The position numbers were made by a program, and so were the translations under genes. Positions 54,692-63,237 of a stretch of 64,000 bases of DNA are shown piece after piece. The stretch spans positions 10,426,225 to 10,490,224 of the forward strand of contig OZ023264.1 of the NCBI GenBank assembly GCA_964006375.1, in the 5' to 3' direction. The stretch comes from Tillus elongatus (Eukaryota > Arthropoda > Insecta > Coleoptera > Cleridae). How positions within the stretch are numbered: the first letter of the stretch is position 1; the number at the start of each line of letters is the position of its first letter. The notes under the pieces were generated by a model. It was not told the DNA's origin. It worked only from the letters and a program-made list of their open reading frames with translations, and did not search any database.

Positions 54692-55144
54692 CTACTGTTT
54701 AAGGCTTTTAGTTAAAAATTTTAAACATAAGTGACCACAATTATAAGTATTATATTTCTGATACACATCATGATTGTACATTAAAGTAGAGTTTTTAAGG
54801 TAACGCTGCAGCTCAACTGGTGGTTTCAAGTTTCCATATGAGTCAAAGTACACGGCTGTGTCACCACGTTTCTTAACTGCAACCCAATGACTGCCAGGTT
54901 CCTTGTTTGTTTGCAAATTCATGATAAGTGATTCATTCTTGCGTGGCCCATTCGATGGCAAAGTATCTCGCATGTATACACCTCTAAAATATGGAATTTT
55001 CATTTTACCAGCAAATTTCACAAGGTCTTCATTTGTTAGAGGTCTTGCTGGTAAACATCTTACTCGTTTTTTGGTTTCTGCAGATACAACCCATAACCGG
55101 AGCGCTGTTTCTTGAGATACATGCCTGTGCCCAGTCTCTTGCAT
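54692..55144 (-). CDS. Adenain-like cysteine protease
   Basis: Virion maturation protease of the adenovirus/Maverick C5 family, up to 150 residues. Catalytic residues are visible in order: His in GSHWVAVK, Asp in VYFDSYG, Cys in YNCGHLCLKFL. LTNEDLVKFAGKMKIPYFRG before RGVYMRD is the usual N-terminal substrate-side segment. The 5' part overlaps the end of the pX-like gene by 85 bp in another frame. The true start may lie inside the overlap, and the first 30 residues look like read-through of the upstream frame. No inactivating change is seen. Confidence 0.85.
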   Translation of the reverse strand: MQETGHRHVSQETALRLWVVSAETKKRVRCLPARPLTNEDLVKFAGKMKIPYFRGVYMRDTLPSNGPRKNESLIMNLQTNKEPGSHWVAVKKRGDTAVYFDSYGNLKPPVELQRYLKNSTLMYNHDVYQKYNTYNCGHLCLKFLTKSLKQ

Positions 55145-55572
55145 TTTGGCTTAAATTTCAAGCCACTCCCTCTCCTACCCATCGCGATGGCTTCCATTGT
55201 TTTGTTGTGCCGTTCTTCCTCCTCTAGTTTCTGTTTCGCAGACTTGGCATCGTTCACGGCTTTGGCAATACCTGCAGCACCACCACCCAGAGCTCCTAGT
55301 GCTGACAGCCCACCAAATATCAGAGGCAACAGCGGAAGGAAGCCTCCACTTTTAGGTATTGGAATAACTCGAGGTTTCTGCACATTCTTACGTCCACCAA
55401 TGTTTCTAACGATTGTATGAGCTATATCAAATACGACGTTCGCTGTTGGAATAAGATTTCTATCTTTTATAACTTCCTCAATCAGACTTAGTATGTTTTT
55501 AAAGGGAACCTTCTTCTTTGGCTTCGAGTTGATTACATAAAACCCCTCATTAAGTTTTCTGTTAACTTTCAT
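55060..55572 (-). CDS. pX-like membrane-active virion protein
   Basis: 170 residues from MKVNRKLNEGFYVIN (an in-frame ATG 21 bp upstream is less likely). A basic N-terminal part is followed by a glycine/alanine/leucine-rich hydrophobic segment (FLPLLPLIFGGLSALGALGG), then a charged helix (AKQKLEEEERHNKTMEAIAM) and a basic glycine/tyrosine tail with short YLKK/YLQK repeats. This layout matches the small protein beside the capsid genes in Mavericks and adintoviruses, likened to adenovirus pX or pVI. First gene of the leftward block. Confidence 0.7.
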   Translation of the reverse strand: MKVNRKLNEGFYVINSKPKKKVPFKNILSLIEEVIKDRNLIPTANVVFDIAHTIVRNIGGRKNVQKPRVIPIPKSGGFLPLLPLIFGGLSALGALGGGAAGIAKAVNDAKSAKQKLEEEERHNKTMEAIAMGRRGSGLKFKPKCKRLGTGMYLKKQRSGYGLYLQKPKNE

Positions 55573-55593
55573 GGTGTTTGTAACGCCCCGCAA

Positions 55594-55730
55594 CGTTTCA
55601 GCAAAACCTGTATCTGTCTTTGTTAATAACAGCCCTCACTCTGTGACACCAACATGCATACTGACTGGGTGTCTCACTTGCATTCATATATATACACACC
55701 CAAATAAAATATAGTTTAGTTTAAGTTAAG
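55594..55730. promoter_or_regulatory. Divergent promoter region of the two Maverick gene blocks
   Basis: 137 bp separate the leftward pX start and the rightward ATPase start. CATATATATACAC near 55684-55696 is a TATA-like element suitably placed for the ATPase block. Confidence 0.5.
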
Positions 55731-56426
55731 ATGCGTACCAGCAAACACGCTTCTGCCTTACCCATTACAAATATAGACGATGTTGTTACGGACACAGCTC
55801 AACAACAACTGAGGCATGGTCCTCTCTTTCCAAACACCGTTCGCTGTATCATATGTGGTCCCAGTGGGTGTGGTAAAACTAATGTCATGCTGAGTTTGTT
55901 GTTTGAAGCAAACGGTTTAAAATTTGATAACGTGTATGTGTATTCAAAGTCTCTGTATCAACCGAAATACAAGATGTTAAAGGAGGTGATGAATGCCACA
56001 AAAGGTGTTGGTTACTATCCTTATCGAGAAAACGATGAAATATTAGATCCGGAAGATGCCAAGGACAACTCTGTGTTTATATTTGATGATGTAGCTTGTG
56101 ACAAACAAGATAAAATAAGAGCATACTTCAGTATGGGCAGACATAAGAATATTGATTCATTCTATCTCTGTCAAACATATACACGAATACCCAAACATCT
56201 GGTACGTGACAACACCAATGTTATTGTGTTATTCAAGCAAGATGAAACCAATTTAAAACATGTGTACGACGATCATGTGACCACCGATATGGACTTTAAA
56301 CAATTTAAAACTATCTGCCACCAATGCTGGAAAGATAATAAGTATGGTGTGTTGGTGATTGTGAAGGAAAACGATGTACACAAAGGTCGATATAGAAAAG
56401 GATTCGATAGATATATATTATTCTAA
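55731..56426 (+). CDS. FtsK/HerA-type genome-packaging ATPase
   Basis: 231 residues. Walker A is GPSGCGKTN (residues about 44-52). Walker B is SVFIFDDVACD (about 109-119). An FYLCQTYTRIPKHLVRDN segment contains the conserved glutamine (sensor-like) of A32-type packaging ATPases, and the C-terminus is basic. Full length for the family and intact. It presumably pumps DNA into the capsid. First gene of the rightward block. Confidence 0.9.
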   Translation: MRTSKHASALPITNIDDVVTDTAQQQLRHGPLFPNTVRCIICGPSGCGKTNVMLSLLFEANGLKFDNVYVYSKSLYQPKYKMLKEVMNATKGVGYYPYRENDEILDPEDAKDNSVFIFDDVACDKQDKIRAYFSMGRHKNIDSFYLCQTYTRIPKHLVRDNTNVIVLFKQDETNLKHVYDDHVTTDMDFKQFKTICHQCWKDNKYGVLVIVKENDVHKGRYRKGFDRYILF

Positions 56427-56449
56427 CAAACGATGATAGACAGGACAGT

Positions 56450-56626
56450 CAGCTGTCTAACACAGGTGTCTAACACAGATGTCATACAAGTGTCTAACAC
56501 AGCTGTCATACAGCTGTCATACAGCTGTCTAACACAGCTGTCTAACACAGCTGTCTAACACAGCTGTCTAACACAGCTGTCTAACACAGCTGTCTAACAC
56601 AGCTGTCTAACACAGCTGTCTAACAA
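56450..56626. repeat. 13-bp minisatellite between ATPase and accessory gene
   Basis: At least eight near-perfect CAGCTGTCTAACA units follow several variants (CAGGTGTCTAACA, CAGCTGTCATA). Each full unit carries the CAGCTG palindrome. Non-coding. Confidence 0.9.
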
Positions 56627-56664
56627 GACAGCCAGACATCGTGATAAATAAGAAGGCATGTACC

Positions 56665-57816
56665 ATGAAGGAGTCAGTATATGTTAAACCACCACACAAC
56701 CTGTATCGCTCAAACAAATTATTAGACCAGCTGGTAATACCGACCAGTTGTAGCACAATGGAAGTGTTGGGTAAGGAAGAGCGAAAAGTTAAGAAAAGGA
56801 TTTTACAACTTGCTGACAATATTCGAAAAAAACATTTAATGCTTAAACTTAACAGAGCCGAGAATGATGATGCTCTGCAACGTTTATATAAACCACTTGT
56901 TGAGCCCCTAAGTGAAATATCTAAAAACACAGCAGCACAGCAGCAGCAGCAGCCCCAGCAACAACCAAAGGCTGAACAAATCAAAGAAGAAGTGGTACCA
57001 GAAACGAAACCCCAAGTACAGTTCCTTAAAGACCATGAAGTTTTTGAAGCTGAACCTAGGGAAGAGGCTGAGGAGACAAGTTCCGATGAGGATATCCCAA
57101 CATTTGAAGAGCTTGAGGCAGATCTACAAACTGTCACATCCAACCCTGCATATCAAGAATTTTTGGAGCAATATCCTGAACGAGTTCGATATTATGTAGA
57201 CAAGTATTTTACTGAACCACCAAGGCTCGCTACCATTGATCAAACGTATGGTGCTCGCTACGCTAAAGATACCGGTAGCTGGAGTCTTGGCAATAAACAC
57301 TTGGATTTTACTGATAATGACATTCGACTAGGTCAACGGAGATATCCGCAAACACAAGGTCTGCTAGAATTGATATTTATGAAAACACCTAGAGGGTATA
57401 CCTATGACGATCTTCAACACTATAGAGATATTCTAGAAGCAACTAGTGTGCATAAAATGAACTATGATCCTAACGCACGAACCAAGGGTTGTTCCTCTGA
57501 AAAGTACCTGACTCTAATAAAACCGGTGATAAATCCACGAGGTCGTAGATCCTCAACTCCTCAAGGTTTTGGTTACGACACACATCATAACGCAGAACAA
57601 AAAACTGAACCTAGAGCTCAGAATGTAAGCAGCAACACTAACAACTATATGCTACAAAATAACAAACAAATAGAATATGTCTATTGGGATGACATAAATG
57701 AGCTGGTTGATAGACTTAGACTTTTAGTAGCTTCCCAGGCTGCTGGTAATAATGCTCATAACAATGAAATTCAGTCAATCATTGAAGAACTGAAGGAGGT
57801 TGGTGTTATCGCCTAG
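56665..57816 (+). CDS. Maverick accessory protein with conserved C-terminal domain
   Basis: 383 residues from MKESVYVKPPHNLYR. A basic helical N-terminus (EERKVKKRILQLADNIRKK) is followed by a glutamine-rich and acidic low-complexity linker (about 90-165), then a globular part (GSWSLGNKHLDFTDNDI, MKTPRGYTYDDLQHY). The C-terminal motif (YVYWDDINELVDRLRLLVAS, NNEIQSIIEELKEVG) is shared with many proteins from invertebrate Mavericks. I recall this as DUF8207, but not with certainty. Function unknown. An internal scaffold or DNA-associated virion role is only inference from its neighbours. Confidence 0.65.
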   Translation: MKESVYVKPPHNLYRSNKLLDQLVIPTSCSTMEVLGKEERKVKKRILQLADNIRKKHLMLKLNRAENDDALQRLYKPLVEPLSEISKNTAAQQQQQPQQQPKAEQIKEEVVPETKPQVQFLKDHEVFEAEPREEAEETSSDEDIPTFEELEADLQTVTSNPAYQEFLEQYPERVRYYVDKYFTEPPRLATIDQTYGARYAKDTGSWSLGNKHLDFTDNDIRLGQRRYPQTQGLLELIFMKTPRGYTYDDLQHYRDILEATSVHKMNYDPNARTKGCSSEKYLTLIKPVINPRGRRSSTPQGFGYDTHHNAEQKTEPRAQNVSSNTNNYMLQNNKQIEYVYWDDINELVDRLRLLVASQAAGNNAHNNEIQSIIEELKEVGVIA

Positions 57817-57865
57817 TATACCTACATATATCAAAGATATACCTACCTTAGTGCTTAGTATAAAA

Positions 57866-58315
57866 ATGTCTATCGATAAGTTCGGACGTTCCCAATCCAA
57901 TAAAGGTTCTAAGTTTAAAATTATTGAAAGAGAGATTTTCCCAAGAACTACTAGTGGTGATTTTGATTTGCAAAGCCATAGATTGTGTAACATAGCTGAT
58001 CCAGTCGATGCAACAGATGGTGTAAATAAAAAATTTGTTGATGTATGGATAGACGACTATCAGAAGAACAAAGATGAGGTAACACAAAGAATCATTGCCA
58101 TACTACTTGAAGCTGTACACAAACCTGAGTTGGAAGATTTAAAAAACGAATTTGAAAATAAATTGAAAATTTTAGCTAAGAACATAACTGCTCAAGTTTT
58201 AAAAGATGTTGATGTATTAAAGAATAATAAGCTAAAGAATAAGCTGGGAGAAATAGACAGCAAACTAAAAGATTTACATGATAAGTGGATACTTTTAAAT
58301 CCAACATCGCCATGA
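57866..58315 (+). CDS. Fibre-like small protein with coiled coil
   Basis: 149 residues from MSIDKFGRSQSNKG (an upstream in-frame ATG at 57800 is less likely). The segment GDFDLQSHRLCNIADPVDAT plus DGVNKKFVD closely resembles the N-terminal anchoring repeat of phage tail fibres (DLxGxRLxNLxDPxDxxDAxNKxYVD). A lysine/glutamate-rich coiled coil follows (residues about 80-140). A trimeric attachment or spike protein is plausible. Such MSVD-FGR proteins recur next to Maverick capsid genes. It overlaps the next ORF by ATGA. Confidence 0.55.
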   Translation: MSIDKFGRSQSNKGSKFKIIEREIFPRTTSGDFDLQSHRLCNIADPVDATDGVNKKFVDVWIDDYQKNKDEVTQRIIAILLEAVHKPELEDLKNEFENKLKILAKNITAQVLKDVDVLKNNKLKNKLGEIDSKLKDLHDKWILLNPTSP

Positions 58316-58437
58316 AACAAACAGACATCTATCTGGTTGAACGCATCTTGAGGAAGAAAGGCAAGCAGCTCTATGTAAAGTGGCTGGGTTTTGATAAATC
58401 TCAGAATTCTTGGATAAATTCAGATGATGTTAAATAA
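58312..58437 (+). CDS. Free-standing 41-residue chromodomain peptide
   Basis: ATG overlaps the preceding stop (ATGA), giving a 41-codon ORF. DIYLVERILRKKGKQLYVKW then LGFDKSQNSWI matches the chromodomain consensus (Y-x-V-E-x-I-L...Y-x-V-K-W-x-G...N-x-W) almost completely. Chromodomains usually end Maverick or Ty3-type integrases. Here nothing resembling an integrase precedes it. It could be a residual domain retained after integrase loss, or an independent targeting peptide. The tail helix seems shortened. Confidence 0.7.
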   Translation: MKQTDIYLVERILRKKGKQLYVKWLGFDKSQNSWINSDDVK

Positions 58438-58468
58438 GCTTATATATTTAATGTATTAATGTACTTAG

Positions 58469-58474
58469 AATAAA
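58469..58474 (+). terminator. Poly(A) signal of the rightward block
   Basis: AATAAA 32 bp after the chromodomain stop. On the other strand, AATAAA at 58484-58489 serves the convergent KilA-N gene. Confidence 0.55.
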
Positions 58475-58546
58475 ATAAAAGTCTTTATTAAAATAATGTT
58501 ATTTTATTTTTTCATCTGGTTACATACAATTAAGCTAAGTGAACAA

Positions 58547-59485
58547 TTACAATTTATATCGTAAATCAATAATATCCTGAATAAACTTCTCCTGAGGTAC
58601 ATCTGCTATCTGTAGATCGTTTCTCTTCGCCTTGAGGTATTCGACTTCGGTCTTTATTCTGTTAAAGAGATTTACAGAATTTGGATCATACAACATGTTT
58701 AAAACTACTTCGGAATCAGGGTGTTTATTTTTAAAGTTCTTGACAGCTCTTTTAAAACTTTTCTTCTGAGTCCTTACAGCATGATATGGATAGGTAGTAT
58801 CCTTCTCATTTCTTGAAAGCAAACCAAAAACACAAAGTTTTCCAGGGTTGCTTGGTTTTGGAGATATATCTTCTAAATGTTCTGTGATTTTAGCATTTGT
58901 TTCTCGCATACGCTGCACTTCATCATCTATCTCCATTAATTTCACTTCAATTTCTTTGAGGTTATCCTTGTATTTTTGATTAAATTCACTTACGAAAAAA
59001 TCAAAAATAATTTGGTTGCACTTTTCATAGAAACTATTGGATATCCAACAAGCCAAATTTAATATCAAATCTTTACAGACATATGTACCAGATATCAAGT
59101 TGTTTTCAGTCTGTGTTCCACCAAAGTCCACCAAGTATGTAGCGGTTGTAGGTGTTAGTTGAGATGTTGCTTCCAGCACATCTAGGGGGCCGGAATTCCG
59201 GCCCCCTAGATGTGACTCTAAGTGGACATCTTCGGTTGAAATATTAAGGTAATCGGTATTCTGGCTACCTAAATGTTTCTTCGCCTGACCGTTGTAATAG
59301 GTAATCAACTCTTTAGTTTTCTTATTTTCCAACCAATGTCTGAATCTTTTCTCACCATCTTTACACAGCTTAGTCGCATTAAAATAACCAGTGTTTTTAT
59401 CAATAATTAATTGAAAGTCTGCAAATAAACCATACCAGAAGTTGTCTTTAATTTGCTGGTAGCACACATCATTTAATGTAGCCAT
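58547..59485 (-). CDS. KilA-N domain DNA-binding protein
   Basis: 312 residues from MATLNDVCYQQIKDNFWYG (an ATG 21 bp upstream is in frame). The KilA-N fold is evident: DFQLIIDKNTGYFNATKLCK, RFRHWLENKKTKELI, then GTYVCKDLILNLACWISNSF. A coiled coil follows (about 190-220). The C-terminal domain (KLCVFGLLSRNEKDTTYPYH; NMLYDPNSVNLFNRIK) resembles the DUF3627-type tails of insect iridovirus/entomopoxvirus KilA-N proteins as I recall them. The KilA-N domain is split by about 60 residues, including an in-frame palindromic insert. Likely a nuclear DNA-binding regulator. Confidence 0.8.
   Translation of the reverse strand: MATLNDVCYQQIKDNFWYGLFADFQLIIDKNTGYFNATKLCKDGEKRFRHWLENKKTKELITYYNGQAKKHLGSQNTDYLNISTEDVHLESHLGGRNSGPLDVLEATSQLTPTTATYLVDFGGTQTENNLISGTYVCKDLILNLACWISNSFYEKCNQIIFDFFVSEFNQKYKDNLKEIEVKLMEIDDEVQRMRETNAKITEHLEDISPKPSNPGKLCVFGLLSRNEKDTTYPYHAVRTQKKSFKRAVKNFKNKHPDSEVVLNMLYDPNSVNLFNRIKTEVEYLKAKRNDLQIADVPQEKFIQDIIDLRYKL
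59177..59214. repeat. Perfect 38-bp palindrome inside the KilA-N gene
   Basis: The two 19-bp arms (CACATCTAGGGGGCCGGAA and its reverse complement) meet at GAATTC. The palindrome is read in frame as HLGGRNSGPLDV. Confidence 0.95.
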
Positions 59486-59506
59486 TTTAAACACACTACT
59501 GAGCAC

Positions 59507-59944
59507 TTGGATACGTTAGAGTTAACTGAAGCACGTCTTACCTCTACGATAACTAAATTTTGAATGAGTTTAACAGTGTGTAGTGAACAATTTACATGGA
59601 TGATGTCATCCTTTCGGTTTGTACTAGACAAGCTCAAACACGAGTAATGGGGGTGATTGAACAGATATAACACAAGATAACATTCACCAAAGTCATCAAC
59701 TGACACGTTATTTACCCTAAGCGGGCCTCTCTCTTGCGTATATTAAACAGATACACAGACAAGTTCAAACACAAATAATGGGGTGATGTCATTCAACGGA
59801 AATTACACTAGATAACAACCGTACAGACAAAACTCAAACAGGTTTGTGGAACAGGTTTGTGGATGATGTCATACTTCTAACGGCTGTATTCTAGACAAGC
59901 TCAAACACGAATACCATTTACCCATCAAGGGGCCCCCTACAGTA
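59507..59944. promoter_or_regulatory. Iteron-like repeats upstream of KilA-N
   Basis: GACAAGCTCAAACACGAGTA-type elements occur near 59626, 59758, 59825 and 59893. GGATGATGTCAT or GGGTGATGTCAT precedes or follows near 59598, 59780 and 59860. Candidates for KilA-N operators or an origin. No gene. Confidence 0.5.
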
Positions 59945-60712
59945 TGTTTCTGAACTTCCTTCTTTTGTTTGCTAACGACCTCTGTGTGTTATTTTTAAAT
60001 AAGTCTTCAACCATCTTTATCAGCGAAAGGCACCATCTTTAAGAAAGAAAGCCGCCATTTTTTATAATGTCAGCTTAAGGTATCACAGGCTTCCATCTTT
60101 CATTCCGCCATTTTGGTTCTTCCGTTTTGGTTCCGCCTCTAATATTAAACATTATTTTGTAAATCATCCATTTGTCTAATAATAAACTTTAATTCTATTA
60201 CATGTATGGTTTGTAATTAAAAGTCGTATATATATATATACCAACCTAAAACAATAAATTAACAAGCGTCTGCTTAGCTTAACGGGTAGCATCGTTGCCT
60301 CCCATCTGAATGCCCCGGGTTCGAAACTCACCTGCACCAAATGGTTTTTTTCAAAATATAATAATTTGAAGTAATAGGTTAGACACTTATGTGATTGTCT
60401 GGCACAAGTCATGTGACGTCACTGTCTGGCCAAAGACAGGTCAATGACCTTAGGAATAACACGGATGTGACTGTCTGGGCCAGGGCGTGGCTGGGCGCCG
60501 GGACAGGCGCCGGGGGCCGGGGCCGGGGCTGGCGCCGGGGCCGGGGCTGGCGCCGGGGCCGGGGCGTGGCTAGGCGCCGGCGCCAGGGCGTGGCTAGGCG
60601 CCGGCGCCAGGGTAGGCGCCAGGGCGTGGCGCCGGCGCCAGGGCGTGGCGCCGGCGCCGTGACGTCACTTCCTGTGACGTCACTGTCTGCTCAAAGTGCC
60701 GCATTACCTACT
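59945..60712 (-). repeat. Maverick right terminal inverted repeat
   Basis: Reverse complement of 49842-50715, less an internal stretch of about 130 bp. TGACGTCA at about 60414, 60660 and 60675; GGCGCC-rich tract at 60480-60660; tRNA-like segment at 60268-60340. Confidence 0.85.
60268..60340 (+). promoter_or_regulatory. tRNA-like segment in right TIR
   Basis: Same A/B-box-like pair as in the left TIR, with small differences (TTAGCTTAACGGGTAGCA). Outward-facing relative to the element, as in the other arm. Confidence 0.4.
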
Positions 60713-60998
60713 ACAACATAAACTCAAATGATCTCTTTTAAAAATAGAAAAATAAAACCCAGATGTCTGTCTCACCGTGTTACCTTTAACAAAGGAAAAA
60801 TAGTTCAACTAAAATACTACACAAAAACTAAATATTGATTTTAATTCTACGTGAAAATATTTATATTGACTACATAGATACAAAAACCGAACAGGTATTT
60901 AAATCAAGACAAACATAGTGATTAGTATATGTATAAACCGGTCGAGTTATTGACCATAATTTATTATTCTACCAGACTAATTATGAGTATTTAAGCGG

Positions 60999-61505
60999 TC
61001 AAATGCAAAGAGCAAACAATGGGCTAGAAATTACAGGTGGCGCACGATTTAATGAAGTTTTGTTCTTAATAGACCTTAATATAAAAATACTTTCTAATGA
61101 ATCAAGCATAGTTTGATGTCTGACATTTTTGACAAGTTTCAAATTTTCTTTGTCAATGTGGTGGTTATTATCCCACATATGTTGTGCCACACAAGATTTG
61201 TCTACCGTACCATATCGTAACTGTGCGAGATGTTCACGAAATCTGGTGGCTATGTTTCTCCTAGTTTGGCCCACGTATTTAAGATCACAATCTTTGCAAC
61301 TAATCTCATAAATTCCGGACATTTCAGTGACTTTGTCTTTGTCTTTCGTATTACCCAACAAATTTTTTAAATATCTTTTCGTCGAAAATGTCAAATGTAA
61401 ATCGGCTTTCTTAAAAATACTTTCCAAACCCTTTGTGATTCGTGGTTCATAAGGTAAACAACAAAGAACTCATTGTTAAATTGGAAAATATTTTGTTTTA
61501 TACAA
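60999..61505 (-). pseudogene. PLE reverse copy: RT tail and GIY-YIG domain, RT core deleted
   Basis: The - strand frame encodes ESIFKKADLHLTFSTKRYLK, SGIYEISCKDCDLKYVGQTR (GIY-YIG core) and the C-terminal tail, nearly identical to the + copy. Upstream, NEFF is joined directly to the PYEPRI region, so about 580 bp including the YVDD catalytic motif is deleted. Confidence 0.8.
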
Positions 61506-61576
61506 ATGCTAGTTAGAGTTAAATATTCTTTGTATAAAACAAAATATTTTCCAATTTAACAATGAGTTCTTTGAAC
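61461..61576. repeat. Palindromic junction of the two PLE copies
   Basis: Arms 61461-61505 and 61532-61576 are exact or nearly exact inverted copies of RT coding sequence around CATTGTTAAATTGG, separated by about 26 bp. This is the head-to-head join. Confidence 0.85.
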
Positions 61577-62622
61577 AAACTGAAGGCACAGCTATGGGCA
61601 ATCCATTATCGCCTTTTATTGCAGATTTGCTTATGAGCAGATTTGAGACGGATTTAAAAAATAAAAGTGGATATTTCCCTAGAGTTTGGTTGCGTTATGT
61701 CGATGATATTTTTGCAGTGTTTGACACAAATACATGTAAGGTAGAAGAATTTACTGAAAAACTAAATAGTCAATTTGATTCAATAAAATTTACCCACGAA
61801 ATAGAAATTAACAATAAACTTTCGTTCCTAGATGTACTAGTTATTAAAAATAAAAATAAAGGCTCGCTTGAATTTGATGTCTATAGGAAGGAAACGGCTA
61901 CTATTAATTATATTCCTAATGACTCACACCATACGTTTGCACAAAAAACGGCTAGTTTCAATTTCTTAGTAAATAGATTGATAAATTTTCCGTTGAGTAA
62001 AAATAGATTTAATACAGAATTAAAATACATAAAACATGTGGCGAGATATAACGGTTACTCGGATGGTTTAATAGACAAATTAGTTAACAAACACAGAACA
62101 AAGAAGTTGATATCAGAATGTACGACATTTAAGAATGATAAAATCGAGAAAAAATTTGTATGTTTACCTTATGAACCACGAATCACAAAGGGTTTGGAAA
62201 GTATTTTTAAGAAAGCCGATTTACATTTGACATTTTCGACGAAAAGTAATTTAAAAAATTTGTTGGGTAATACGAAAGACAAAGACAAAGTCACTGAAAT
62301 GTCCGGAATTTATGAGATTAGTTGCAAAGATTGTGATCTTAAATACGTGGGCCAAACTAGGAGAAACATAGCCACCAGATTTCGTGAACATCTCGCACAG
62401 TTACGATATGGTACGGTAGACAAATCTTGTGTGGCACAACATATGTGGGATAATAACCACCACATTGACAAAGAAAATTTGAAACTTGTCAAAAATGTCA
62501 GACATCAAACTATGCTTGATTCATTAGAAAGTATTTTTATATTAAGGTCTATTAAGAACAAAACTTCATTAAATCGTGCGCCACCTGTAATTTCTAGCCC
62601 ATTGTTTGCTCTTTGCATTTGA
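61518..62622 (+). CDS. Penelope-like RT and GIY-YIG endonuclease, 5'-truncated
   Basis: The frame is open from 61518 without an early ATG (first ATG 61594), so it is the C-terminal 368 residues or so of a PLE protein. RT motifs: GTAMGNPLSPFIADLLM, catalytic RYVDDIFAVF, NKLSFLDVLV. Connection: HHTFAQKTASFNFLVNRLIN. GIY-YIG endonuclease: SGIYEISCKDCDLKYVGQTR, NIATRFREHLAQLR and SLESIFILRS. Catalytic residues of both domains are intact and there are no stops, so this copy is young. The RT N-terminal fingers are missing at the inverted junction. Confidence 0.9.
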
Positions 62623-63197
62623 CCGCTTAAATACTCATAATTAGTCTGGTAGAATAATAAATTATGGTCAATAACTCGACCGGTTTATACATATACTAAT
62701 CACTATGTTTGTCTTGATTTAAATACCTGTTCGGTTTTTGTATCTATGTAGTCAATATAAATATTTTCACGTAGAATTAAAATCAATATTTAGTTTTTGT
62801 GTAGTATTTTAGTTGAACTATTTTTCCTTTGTTAAAGGTAACACGGTGAGACAGACATCTGGGTTTTATTTTTCTATTTTTAAAAGAGATCATTTGAGTT
62901 TATGTTGTTTATCTCAGCAGATGTCTTTATCGGCATAAACCAATATCCACATTGTAAAGTTCTAGATCGAAAGGAAACGTGCTGTTTCTTTAAAGAATGC
63001 CGGTCCTTTTTAAACCTATATTAGATAAGGGTCATAAATTTGTCGACCAAAAGATTAAAGCAGGTCTCCGACCTGTTTCACTGCTCAATAAACAAACGAT
63101 CGTTCTTGGACGACAACTTTCCTTCGGACTAGTTCGTTTTGTTTGACGCGATATAAATATACGGGATCTAGTTTTTTATGTTAGAATTTTTCTTCCT
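62623..63197 (+). mobile_element. PLE 3' untranslated region
   Basis: Non-coding. Its inverted counterpart is 60713-60998 plus 49548-49841, and it contains the empty Maverick target around 62898-62915. Confidence 0.8.
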
Positions 63198-63237
63198 CTG
63201 AAGATGTTGACTTGGTCAACGAAACGATCGTAAGGTC
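63198..63237 (+). ncRNA. Hammerhead ribozyme core in right PLE terminus
   Basis: CTGAAGA (63198-63204), unpaired T, GTTGAC/GTCAAC stem II, GAAA, short stem III, GTC (63235-63237). Identical to the left-end copy in all core positions. Confidence 0.65.

Larger units (their letters stand above)
49842..60712. mobile_element. Maverick/Polinton-like endogenous virus without PolB or integrase
   Basis: This 10,871-bp element has termini AGTAGGTAATGCGGCAC and its exact reverse complement, and the 6-bp TSD ACAACA (49836-49841 and 60713-60718). The empty target is visible in the other PLE half (ACAACA followed by TAAACTC, read on the - strand near 62900). AG...CT ends, long TIRs and a 6-bp TSD are Maverick hallmarks. 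It carries MCP, minor capsid, protease, pX-like protein, packaging ATPase, two accessory proteins, a chromodomain peptide and KilA-N. I see no polymerase B or retroviral-type integrase frame. Base composition is visibly less AT-rich than the flanks. Confidence 0.9.

Noticed and set aside
56607..57143. 178-residue Ser/Leu/Cys-rich frame antisense to the accessory gene
   Set aside because: It is a shadow of the Gln/Lys/Glu-rich coding strand opposite.
59473..59706. 77-residue frame upstream of KilA-N
   Set aside because: It lies in the iteron-like region, overlaps the KilA-N start, and has no recognisable features.
49842..60712. Classifying the element as an adenovirus or a virophage insertion
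   Set aside because: The 6-bp TSD, AG...CT termini, capsid type and gene order fit Maverick/Polinton. No adenovirus polymerase, terminal protein or virophage-specific gene is present.
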